Source: Erythrophleum ivorense
Lineage: Eukaryota; Streptophyta; Magnoliopsida; Fabales; Fabaceae
Assembly (NCBI GenBank): GCA_026724425.1
Contig: JAIUCV010000005.1
Coordinates: 35,623,784-35,687,783 of the forward strand
Direction: 5' to 3'
DNA: 64,000 nucleotides
In this document: positions 11,206 through 21,367 of the stretch, in pieces
How positions within the stretch are numbered: position 1 is the stretch's first letter
How the letters are laid out: each line of letters starts with the position of its first letter
Made by a program: the position numbers and the translations under genes
The notes under the pieces: model-generated
The model's input: the letters and a program-made list of their open reading frames with translations, nothing else
Told to the model about the DNA's origin: nothing
Database searches by the model: none

Positions 11206-12575
11206 ATGCTACACCAATCATGTCAAAGGAAGATCACTTTGAAGAGCTCCGAAGGGGAGCCCTTCGAAGTTGATCAGGCTGTGGCGGTTCAGTCTCAGAT
11301 CATCCAATACGTGATCAAGGACGTTGTTGACTACAGCGTCATCCCTCTGCCTAATGTGCCCAGGAAGATGTTGGCTAAGGTCATCGAATACTGCAAGAAG
11401 CACGTTGATGCTGCCAATTCTGAGGAGAAAATCTCCGACGAGGATCTCAAGGCTTGGGATGCTAATTTCGGTAGGGTTGACCTGGCCACGTTCCACGATC
11501 TCATGCTGGTCAGTTAATTTTCCCTTTGTAATTTTGTTTTGAGATGAGAATATGAGAATTTACTGTAAAACTCTGTCTCACTTGCCGAGAGCAGAGAGCG
11601 ATGAACCTTGCTTATGATGAACAATTCGTTGCGGGAGCTCAAATGAGCAATTGCCAAGTGGCAAGAATAACAACCGAATCTACATTTACTTATATACAGT
11701 GGCCAGCTTAGACTAAAATGAAACAGAAAAATAACGAACACTAGATGAATGTAATTAAGTCTTAACATTTTGTAGCTGCGTTATTTTGTTTGTTGTTGTT
11801 TCGGTTCCTGTCCTCTCAGTTGATGTTACAATAATTAGGGTCAGGGCATTTTGGAATTGGGATTTTGTGTCGTTGTTATAATTGGTGTGATTGGTTTGTA
11901 ATTACCTATGCGATTAGGGTAGGATAATGTAGCTCGAATCTTAGCTGCAATGGAACTTATTCGAGTGCCCTTGATTGAAGATTTAGTCTGATGCAGCGCT
12001 TTGGTTTTCTGTTTACGAGTTGATTGTTAATATGGGTTTTCGCTTCCCCCTCCCTCTTTTTTCTTTTTCTTTCTTCTATGTTTTCATTCTATAACCACTA
12101 CTTAGCCTAGTACTCTATGTAATGCCCAAGCATTCTGTTCATTATCAAGGTATTGCGGGAAGATTGCCTTGAGTTCGATGGTCTATTTAGTTTGCATTCT
12201 ATGCTCATGTTAGAATTGCAAGATGATCAGCCTTGGTTTCGTGGTCTACCTGATTGATGTCCATGTATAGGATTTTCAATGGTAAAAAACTGCGGCTGTT
12301 TGTCTGCTTCCTTGTTTAGAATATTCTTTCTATGTAATTCTGCATTGAGTATTTACTAGGCAATGGTTACACTATTTGCATTGTGTTTGACATTTTTATT
12401 TAGGTCGCAGACTACTTGAACCTCAAGAGCATGCTGGACCTTACAAGGCATACTGTAGAAGATGACATCTAAGGGGAAGACTCCAGTGGAAATTGTTGAG
12501 ACCTTTATTATTTGGAATAACCTTACTCCTAAGGAAGAGGAAGTCGGTCAGCAAAACCAATGGGCAATTAAATGA
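11206..12575 (+). pseudogene. SKP1: SKP1-like (ASK family) gene, two exons, with frameshifts at both ends
   Basis: SKP1 bridges cullin-1 and F-box proteins in SCF ubiquitin ligases. Exon 1 (11206-11508) encodes RKITLKSSEGEPFEVDQAVA, then PLPNVPRKMLAKVIEYCKKH, then ISDEDLKAWDANFGRVD and DLML. The intron is 11509-12403 (GT...AG, 895 bp), at the usual SKP1 position before YLN. Exon 2 gives VADYLNLKSMLDLTRHTVED and then stops at 12470-12472. Shifting one base at about 12470 restores 34 codons in SKP1 order (KGKTPVEI, LTPKEEEV, NQWAIK) ending at TGA 12573-12575, so one extra T has truncated the product to about 123 residues against the usual 155-165. The start is also disturbed: ATG 11220 is one base out of frame with the body, and only ATG 11206 is in frame, adding MLHQSC. 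The lost tail is the F-box-binding end. It is either a recent pseudogene or carries sequencing errors. Confidence 0.8.
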
Positions 12576-13069
12576 TGTATCATGTATTAATCTTTCTGAA
12601 GTTTCAATCAATGAATTTGCTATGTTGTTTTATGTTATACTTAATATATCTCGTTGACTCTATGTATCTGTTGACTATTTTCACGTCTCATACCTGTCTT
12701 CCTTCTTGAACTTAACGGCATTTTGAATTGCAAATAATTGCTGAATATGGGATTGGGGGAATGGTTTGATTCTGGCATGAGACTTATTGTTCATTTATTC
12801 CCATAAGATTTGGTTCTTGATATTTCATCTCATATATTTCTTAGTGATATTGTCTTAGTTTCCTTAGTAGTATACATACTTCACAATTGTCATTGGATCC
12901 ATGCTGGTAGGTAAAAGATTTTTCCATGAACGGGTTCATCACTCATCCGTAACTTGGTTGGGGAAAGAGTTGTATCCTGATGGGTGTGCCTTTTCGGCGC
13001 GTCTATATGTTAGTGCTATTTGGGGTATTTACTTTTTAGAATTATTGGTATTTGTATGTTTAATACAGA
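12576..13069. other. Downstream flank of the SKP1-like gene
   Basis: Ordinary AT-rich sequence with a probable 3' UTR around 12576-12640. No further gene is recognised; the short frame at 12901 has no recognisable domain. Confidence 0.35.
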
Positions 13070-13213
13070 TTTGGATCCTTTAAAATATTTTAGGGGATGA
13101 AGTGAGGAAAGAGGTAAAGAGAGAAAGGTGGGACCCACCTCTACCATGTGGGTCTTATTTTTTTTTTTTTGTCTCTCTTTTCACTTCACTTGGACTACTT
13201 CAGGTGATCCAAA
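13070..13213. repeat. Small hairpin-forming repeat, possible MITE
   Basis: The ends tttggatcc (13070) and gatccaaa (ending 13213) are inverted. Inside, gaagtgagg...agagagaaag...gggaccca faces tgggtctt...tctctctttt...cttcac, so the 144 bp can fold into an imperfect hairpin with an A/T-rich tract at 13151-13164. No target duplication was found, so the class is unknown. Confidence 0.4.
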
Positions 13214-13749
13214 CTTGTTTAATATTGTTTTAATAACTGTTACACTAATTAATAGGCACTGTTGCTTAGCAATAACCGTAGGCCCCGGTCCTCTTTGATC
13301 TAGGTGGTAGATACACACTTTTGTGGTGCAATAATTATCTCTCACTAATCAAGCTGATATATAATGAAAATGTAAAACTTCTCGGGGCATTTCAATCTTA
13401 AACGAAAATCCTAAATTCTTATGAGTTAATGTCTTAGCTTGTTATTCCCTTTAATTTATTTCTTTTACATCTCCTTATTCCGTGGATGTTGGTTGCATGC
13501 ATCATTGGATAGAAAATCCCGCAGCCTCTAAGGTTTGTTTGGTGAGTAGAATCTTAGTTTTTCACATGGATTTAGTCAGCTAGGTATCCTAAACCCAAAT
13601 AATTGATACTCGGATAATGAGTAAATAATAGGCTTAACTATTATTTTGATTAATTAATTAAATTGTTTATTTTAATTTGATCTTCTCATTTTGTTTTGTT
13701 TTAATTTAATTTTTTAAAATTTGTGTTGTACTTGTTATTTTCTATAGAG

Positions 13750-14057
13750 TAAATTATATATATCTTTTTGAATTTTATTAAAATTACATAAAAATTTTTA
13801 TTTTTAAAATATGTAAATATTTTTTTAAATAAAATTTTTATATTTTAATTTAATTTTAAATTTTTAAATGAAAATATTTTTATTTAAAATTTAAATAGAA
13901 GTTATTTTGGAAAAAAAATTTAAAATTTTATTTGAAAAATTTAAGAATAAGATAAAATGTAAAGTAATTTTTCTTGCAAAGAAAGTTTATATATGTTTTA
14001 AAAATAAAAATAATTTATATAATTTTAATTAAATTTATAGAGATTTGTGTAATTTAT
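13750..14057. repeat. AT-rich inverted repeat (MITE-like hairpin)
   Basis: The left arm, beginning taaattatatatatct at 13750, is complementary with mismatches to the right arm ending agatttgtgtaattta at 14057; each arm is about 65 bp, with a roughly 180-bp loop. The surrounding 13.6-14.25 kb is extremely A/T-rich and contains no ORF. No clear TSD could be fixed in such low-complexity sequence. Confidence 0.5.
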
Positions 14058-15277
14058 CTTTTTTTATAATATCATTAAGGACCAATTTAAGACACAAAAG
14101 ATAAGTAAGGGTTATTTTGAAATAAAAAATTGTTAAGGGGTTATTTTGTAATATTAAATAAAGTCTAGAAATAAATATAATATAAGTTAGAAAATTAAAC
14201 TAAAAAAAATAAAGATATAAAGGATTAAATTAAGAGAAAAAAATAAGTAATTAATATGTTCGGTGTGCTTTTAGAAATCTAATTAAAGTCCTCGCTGAGT
14301 GGAGTATAGAGGGCAAAGCATGCGTTGTTCAGACTAACCCCATTTCTCTTTCACCACTTCGCTTTATGGCTAACGCTATTCGGCTTGCAATTGTAGTCAA
14401 AACCTAAGTTCCCAAATGACATTATTCAAGGACATTTGTTGAATCAAATCATCAAGCAAACAATTCACAGATGTCTTATCGAACTTAGCACTTCAGACTC
14501 TATGAAGAGATATGGAATCTGCAGGATCAAAGATGATCAGGTATGGTCGATGTGTGGGTGAGAGACAACGGGAGACAGGCGGAGGAAGGTGGGTGATATA
14601 TTAAATTTCTCGAGTGAAGTTTTTTGGCAAAATGTTTTAAAAAAAATTGATTGACCAAACTTTAGACCAAATTCATGAATAATCAATCTATTAGAGATTT
14701 GACTAGCTCTCAAAGCTGTCCCAAATAAAAGAATGCCTTGCAATCTACTTGTGCCTAATCAAAAAGTATCTCGTGATTCGCTTGAGATTTCTTTTAACCC
14801 CACTTACCTTAGGATGTTATTATACATGCTCAAGAATAAATGACACATTTGCTAGTCTTAACTCCTTACTTCAAATAGTTGTTATGATATTTTATTACAA
14901 GATTATCATTGGCCTTATCTATAAATACCAAAATGTTTCTACTCTTCCAGGTATGATTCTTCAGTTTGATTTCGCCTTCGTTATTGACTTGGCTGTCAAA
15001 ATTTATTCTAAACACCTAAACTCTCTTATACTTTTGCGAATTTGACCACCGTTTTTCATCCACCCTACCATAGAAATCGCTTGAGATAGAAGAAACATCA
15101 TAATTCTTGTAATCCTTATAACAAATATCACATGTTATCCCAATTTCCAGACCCATGGAATGTGTAGCCTTCAAGTTGTAAATTTTACGTGATGATGTCC
15201 ACATAACCCATTATATGCTATGTTGTTGAGCTCTAGATGGAGCGGAAAATTTGATGATCAACACTTGTAAAATGTTA
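14058..15277. other. Unassigned intergenic region with a possible exon-like remnant at 14366-14540
   Basis: Around 14366 an ATG opens MANAIRLAIVVKT and then a stop. After a frame change, a stretch to the GATCAG-gtatgg donor-like site at about 14541 reads open (for example IIKQTIHRCLIELSTSDSMK). I do not recognise the family. The frames at 14749 and 15016 show no domain. Confidence 0.3.
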
Positions 15278-15575
15278 CTATCTCCGATGTCTAATATAAG
15301 TCACTTATTAGAGGATTGTTTTAGTTCAAAATATAAATCATTTCTCTAAGTTGTCTTGATCATTAAATGACTTTTTCTTTAAATATCTATAATTAAATAA
15401 AGAGTCATTAAAACTAATACAATGTACTAAGAATGGCGGTAAACTCTTTAATTATGAGTAAATATGAAAAAAAATTGTACTTTAATACAAATTCAATTAG
15501 TTAAACTACATTTGACTAATTTTCTTAATATCTGTGAGGTAGGTATTAGTGATTTATAATGGAGGCCGGAGGGAG
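15278..15575. mobile_element. Stowaway-like MITE (298 bp)
   Basis: The left end reads CTATCTCCGATGTCTAATAT followed by AAGTCAC. The right end in reverse complement reads CTCCCTCCGGCCTCCATTAT followed by AAATCAC. Both are flanked by TA (15276-15277 and 15576-15577), the Tc1/mariner target. CTCCCTCCG...ATAAGTCAC is the classic plant Stowaway terminus. It has no coding capacity. Confidence 0.8.
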
Positions 15576-16921
15576 TAATTAATTTAGCAAGTATAAGACC
15601 AGAGGTCAAAATCATTGCAATAGTAGTTTAAGTTTTATACAGTATAGCTTTCCAAAGTCACTTGAAATGATTTTGAAAATGTCTAAATATGAGTTTTTGT
15701 ATCATGATATTAGTAGAGGCTATCTTTGTACAAATTTTCATTAATACGTAAAATTCCACCTGGGAAAAGCCTAAGAAGCGAGAACAAAGAGAGATTAGAG
15801 TGCAAGGTCACTTCGTATAGTTCCATAGTCAATTTTTGAACTAAATTAAACGAGTGATAGCCGTGAACATTTTGAAGAGACTAGATGGAGACGTATGTCA
15901 TTTTCCTTGGCCAGCTTCCATGTTCCCAAAATGAAAATAATTATCAAAATAAGTAATTCCACATGGTTAGGGGACGGGATTCTACATTTGGTGTTATCAA
16001 TGTCATAAGTTATCCAACACAAATTTTCAGCATGCACCAGTAAACCATCTCATTAGACATACTACAATCACCTAATTCTCAAAGCATCCTGGGAAGTGAC
16101 CTTTAGGACAATTGATTCTCAAAGCATCACAAATCACGCTTAAGTTAATAAGACTAACAGCTCAAGTATGAATTCACTACGCCCCACCGAATTGAAAAGA
16201 ATATCAATATGCTCGGGGATAAACTGTCGAGGTTGTTTTGACCTCCAAAACTTATTAAAAATGACAATTGAACAATGTGAATTCAATTCTTACACTTCTT
16301 GTCCAAGGATTTCCTTTATCTGTCATCTTCAATAGATTTTAAGACTTCTTCTTACCACCTAAAATTTAATTGTTTTTCTATTTTTTCTTTTAAGATGGAA
16401 ATGGAATGATAAAGGAAAGAAAGGAAGAGAACAAAAGGTAGCAATGTCAATACAAAATGCCTATAAATTAAAATCATTATTGTTACTTCTATTCCCTATT
16501 TTTTATTTCTTTTTTTTTTCAATTTCATCTTACAATTTTTTAATATTTAAAAATATAAATTCTTATTTTATTTTTAAATTAATTGACACTGTAGATATTA
16601 TTTGATTTTCTAGTCTGCATCAACAAATAAATGTTGAGACTTCTATAAAAAAATGTTTTTTTTTGGTTTTTACTTATTCTTAAAAAATATTTTTTTAATA
16701 TTTATATTAAATACATTTACTTATATTTCTTATTTTTAATGAAAATGAAAAAGAAACAAGCAAACCAAGGACACTATAAATATTCTATTTTATTTATCTA
16801 AAATTAGGCTAGTTCTTAATATTTTACGATTATAAAAACTATGTTTTAAATTTTAATTTCGTATTAACCTGTGATATGTAATTGCTGAAAGAGCGACTAG
16901 GGAAGAAGCAAAGTAGATGAA
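15576..16921. other. Intergenic region upstream of the PREY-like gene
   Basis: No gene or repeat could be assigned. 16480-16740 is A/T-rich with poly-T runs. The last 100 bases before 16922 would be the leader of the downstream gene. Confidence 0.35.
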
Positions 16922-17696
16922 ATGGTGAGGATAAGCAAAGAGCTTCCGCAACAAGCAGAGCCACTCGGGAAGACCCTAACGGAGATACTAGTTTGTCCTC
17001 TCTCAAAGCAACCCTGAGGTAGTCAATGATTCTCAGTTATGATGATTCAATTTTATTTTTATTGTTTGCTAGGAAGTTTATCATTTATTTGATTCTCTCT
17101 TGTTGGGTAGATACTGTGAGGAAACAAATTCCCTAATCAGTGATGCCATCAACATTTCCTTTCCCGTGAGTTTCCCTTGCGCTTACGATTCTTGTCTTAT
17201 GTGCTTCGTGTTTATGCTCCAGATTTGAAAGGTTCATCAAAGAGGTGTGAACTCCAATTTGGTTTTTATGATGTCAATTTTTAACAAAGCTTTTATCTTA
17301 CGGTTGAAAATTGAAGCAATTAGATGAGCCTGGATTTGAAGGAGCTTTAGTTGGTTTAGTGGGGAATGTTAAAGTTTTTTATTGACAATTATTGCTTTCG
17401 TTAATTGCTGAAATTACATTCTATACAAGCCTTCATTGGAACACTTTTACTACTATTTTCCTATAATTTTCAGTTTCCAAACGGCAAAGATCTCTGCAAA
17501 TTCAAGAAAATAGCCATAAAACAGACATGCCACTTTCGTTGTGATTGATATATGTATCCGTTTTTGTGTCTGTTAGATAAAAAATGGGATACCTAGCTTA
17601 GTTCCAACAGATGGCAGGATACTCGAGGAAGAAGATACACCAAAAGCCGGGGATACTGCCAATTCATCTTCAAGAAACGAAGAGAATCATGGATGA
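16922..17696 (+). pseudogene. PREY / UPF0434 Trm112-like small protein gene, three exons, one base missing
   Basis: Members are about 90-115 residue proteins related to Trm112, the activator subunit of several methyltransferases; animal PREY is mitochondrial. Exon 1 (16922-17018) encodes MVRISKELPQQAEPLGKTLT, then EILVCPLSKQP. Exon 2 (17111-17165) encodes YCEETNSLISDAINISFP. Exon 3 (17577-17696) encodes IKNGIPSLVPTDGRILEEED and a short charged tail, ending at TGA. The VCPLSK-P...F/YP-I-NGIP-LVP signature is that of the family. The introns (17019-17110 and 17166-17576) have GT...AG ends. At the end of exon 1 the sequence is CAACCCTGAG where CAACC-N-CTGAG is needed, so one base is missing, giving a TGA after 31 residues. 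Everything else is intact. It is either a very recent pseudogene or a sequencing error. The Trm112 assignment comes from pattern recognition. Confidence 0.8.
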
Positions 17697-17828
17697 AATT
17701 CCTAAATTGAGCTGTAAGACGACATTAAATGTTTGTATTAATTTCAGAGATTGATATTAGGGACTCTCTTCATGTGATGATCAGCTATCCATTAGCCTAT
17801 GGTTAATAAAACTTAAGCAGGTAAAAAG

Positions 17829-18483
17829 TAGGGGTACTTACTAAGCCCGAAAGGTTGGTGGTCCTGGCCCTACCCGACCAAATCTGACCAGGTTGGGCCA
17901 AGCATAAAAATTTAAAAAAAAAATTTAGAGTTAGGGCAAGCCACAAAATCGGGCTGGGCCGAGTATCGTGCAGGCCCTTAGGGTTATGTTGGCTTGGCCC
18001 GGCTCGAAAAATAAATCTATTTTTTTAAAAAAATATTTTTTTAAAGATTTATATCAAAATTTTAATTCTTTTAAAGATAAAATATAATTTTATAAAAATT
18101 TATATAAAAATTTTCTTTTTTAAGTATTATTTTATAATTTTAATAATAGATTTAGGTTGGCCCTAAAGGATATATTAGTTCAATCAAGTTTAAAAAAATA
18201 AAAAATATATTTTTTATAAAGATTTATATCAAAATTTTAATTTTTTAAAGATAAAATACAATTTTATAAAGATTTATATATAATTTTTTTTGAAATTATT
18301 TTACAATTTTTATAATAAATAAAAAAAATGTCGAGCTGCTCGGTTTAGTCCGACTTTGCTTGGTATTAAATCGGGTCAAGTTCAGACCTAGGCAATGGGC
18401 TTCAATTTTGAAGCCCGTTTAAAATCGAGTCGGGCATCGAGCAAGGACAAAACCCGGCCCAACCCGACCCATGTATACATCTA
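17829..18483. mobile_element. Non-autonomous hAT-like element (655 bp) with 8-bp TSD
   Basis: It starts TAGGGGTACTTACTAAGCCC and ends (minus-strand view) TAGATGTATACATGGGTCGG, so the termini are inverted repeats with TAGRKGTRYWTAC-type ends. It is flanked by gtaaaaag (17821-17828) and ataaaaag (18484-18491), an 8-bp TSD with one mismatch, the hAT length. The subterminal regions are rich in GGCCCGACCC/GGGCTGGGCC motifs, which are typical transposase-binding clusters of this MITE group. The AT-rich core contains a duplicated block (about 18015-18130 and 18190-18300). Confidence 0.75.
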
Positions 18484-18813
18484 ATAAAAAGTCACTCCAT
18501 CTAAACTCTTCGGATTGAAAAGCTCATCCTTTATGATTTTCTTTATCTTTTAAATTTATGAATCTCTCATTCTCCTTTCATTTTTTAACCACTAGGAGTT
18601 CAATTAGATTTTAAAAGTGAAGATTTTGAGTTACAAACTGATTGCGTGCTATTGATAGGTGATTTAGGATACTCATGTCTTCTTGATTTTACTTAATTTT
18701 ACTTTGTAGAACAATTTTGATTTCACATCGATGAGAATTTTAATGGTCATACATGTATGTGTATAGACATATATGTTTATATACACATACAAGTTCTTGC
18801 AACTATTTACTAT
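18484..18813. other. Short flank before the big gypsy element
   Basis: No gene is visible. It ends in a short alternating atgtatgtgtatagacatatatg region at about 18750-18790. Confidence 0.3.
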
Positions 18814-21367
18814 TGTCACAATCTATAACCAAAGCTGTGACTGGCACAGGAGATAGATAATTTCTCTTCCGTAAGCCTACACAAACTAAAATCCTATTAA
18901 GCATTAGTGAATATATCTAAAATTCAATATCAAATAGTAGAACCAAATAGAATAATTGCAAATCATATGTGCATTAAATATATTTAGTTCCAGATGGCTT
19001 TTGTAAAGATTTTGGCAGAGTCTTCCTTTTAATTTAGACCTCTCAATATTTCTACAAATAAGCCAACTAGCAAAAATACATCAAAACAAAGTTCTACTAT
19101 CAATCCAAACTAGTATAAGTCAATTTCTAGGGATAGGGGACCCTATATGTGGTTCAATAAGCTACATACAATTATATTACAAAATAAAATAAATTCCAAG
19201 TGAATCATCAAAATAGGCCCACACAAACAAATGTGGGGCTTACAAAAAACATAAAGGGATGATCGATCCTAAGTTGTTAAAGAAGGATTAGGTTTAGGTC
19301 TACTATTTGAAAAAAAAAATTGAAATTAGAAGGAGTAAGTCAAATGCTTGGTGAGTAAATAAGGCTAACTATAAGGTATAAGAACACTTTCATATTAAAA
19401 CTCCATTCAAAACAACATTTCAACAATTGGAACCGTAAAAGTGGTGATCAATGAATCCTTTTAACAAAATTATTCATCAACTATAATAGGAAGCATCTAA
19501 TTGGTGCCAAATGGATTAGACACAGAGCACACATCTCATAAGGGTAAGTAATGCAAGTGCTAAGCAATCTGCTTGTGAAAATTAGAACAGACCTGCATAT
19601 AGTGGCCAACCATAAAGGGCTAGTAATACCTTTACTAGTTGGGATACATATCACAATACACCATGGCTAACCACTACTGTGGTTAGCTGTAGGGTTTTGA
19701 AACAAATAACTCTTACAAGAAATCATCTTATAAATATATGCTCAGAGTAAATCAAATTTTGATTTATATACACTTACAGTGTAAACATAGAACAAAGTAT
19801 ATCAGTAAATATTCCCATTTGTAGTGATATCAGGAAATAAAATTTAGAACTTTCATAGTTAATAGAGGTGATTTTAATCATCAGTATTTATATTCTCAAA
19901 GTCTCATAATGCTTAATAAGCATTTAGATGTGTAAATAATAAGAAAAATATTTAATAAAATAAATACATTAATTAAGGAGTTTTTACTCACAAATCTTGA
20001 AATAAAATATATAGTCAGTATTATTTACTCATCTTTTAAGATGACATAAGGAGGTTTCATATCATATACCTTGCTACTTTCTTAATGTGCCTACTTCTCT
20101 CAGATACCTTACAATGCCGGTTCACAAAGTCTTAGTTTTTAAATGACTTTAAATTGCCTTATAATGGAACTTATCCTATTCCTTAAACACACGGTCTCGA
20201 CAAGTCTCTTGGGATATGGTACTTAATTATATCTATTCGCTGTACCAATATAAATATATTTATTCAATTCATAATTTCGTTAATACTCAAGTATCCTATG
20301 TACTCCTTCTAGCCATAGCCATCTTGTACTTATTTTATTTATGAACTTTCCTACCTAGTTAATTTTTAATTAAATTTTTTCTAACTCCCCTTAAGTCATG
20401 GAGTTTTGAATTAGTTGATGAAGTTATTGTCTTAACTTCATTAGATGTACGAGCTTGTTAATTCAACATTTCCTATGATACCTTATGTAGTACCAATTAC
20501 ATGGTTGCCCCTTAAAATAATTACTTATCAAAAGCCCAAGTCATCTAACATGTACCATAGTTCTATTTGATGCCTTATATTAACATGCTTGTTCTTTGTT
20601 TTCTTAATATCTTGGCCAAAGTTGCAAGAAAAAAACAAGTTTGATGCAAACAAGATTCAAGAAAAAATTAAATTTATTAGTAAAAGAAAGGCATAAAATT
20701 GTGTTGGTTTATTCAAATTAGTTCTCAAGCTCACTAATTCCAACATTTATATTCAGATGACAAAAAGTAAAGAGGTTTTGTTCATTCTTGAAATGTTTAG
20801 CTAATTCAATATAGCTCTATTTAGTTGGTCAGGAAATAAGAGAAAAAGAAAGATATGCAAATATAATTTAGAGCTACTAATAAAAATGAAGCAATTCACT
20901 AGAAAGATGATCAAGGCAACTTGATGAAAGATCGGAATATTTTTCCAATAATCAAGCTTACTAGAAATGGTTATGGAGATGAAAGACCAAGTAAAGAAAA
21001 ATGGAAGTAATTGTAGTCTTTTGCACGCCACTTCTTCACTTTCTTGGTTCTCCTTCCATTCAAAACACTTTGGATGCAGCCATTACAGCACATTGCTCAT
21101 CCTTGTTGGCTGAAAACCCTAATAGAGGAGGGGAAAAATGCAGAACGAATTTAAGATCAAAGGGAGAATGGAATAATGCACCAAGAAGTAATGAAATTTG
21201 AGGAAGAGTTAAAGCTACATTCCAGCAAAATAGAAGCTAAATTTTCAAACCATAAAGCATGAATCTTACATGAAATTTTTAGGCTACACAAAGCTCTCCA
21301 CCAGCATGGTTTCTACAGCAAAAAGGTATGCATTAACTAATAAAAACTAGAGGAAGGGTGTTGCTAC

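Noticed and set aside
11218..11496. Minus-strand 92-residue frame over the SKP1-like exon
   Set aside because: Antisense shadow of a conserved coding exon.
14366..14540. Possible exon beginning MANAIRLAIVV with a donor-like site at its end
   Set aside because: A stop follows after 13 codons and I could not recognise the family, so it is listed only as an unassigned stretch.
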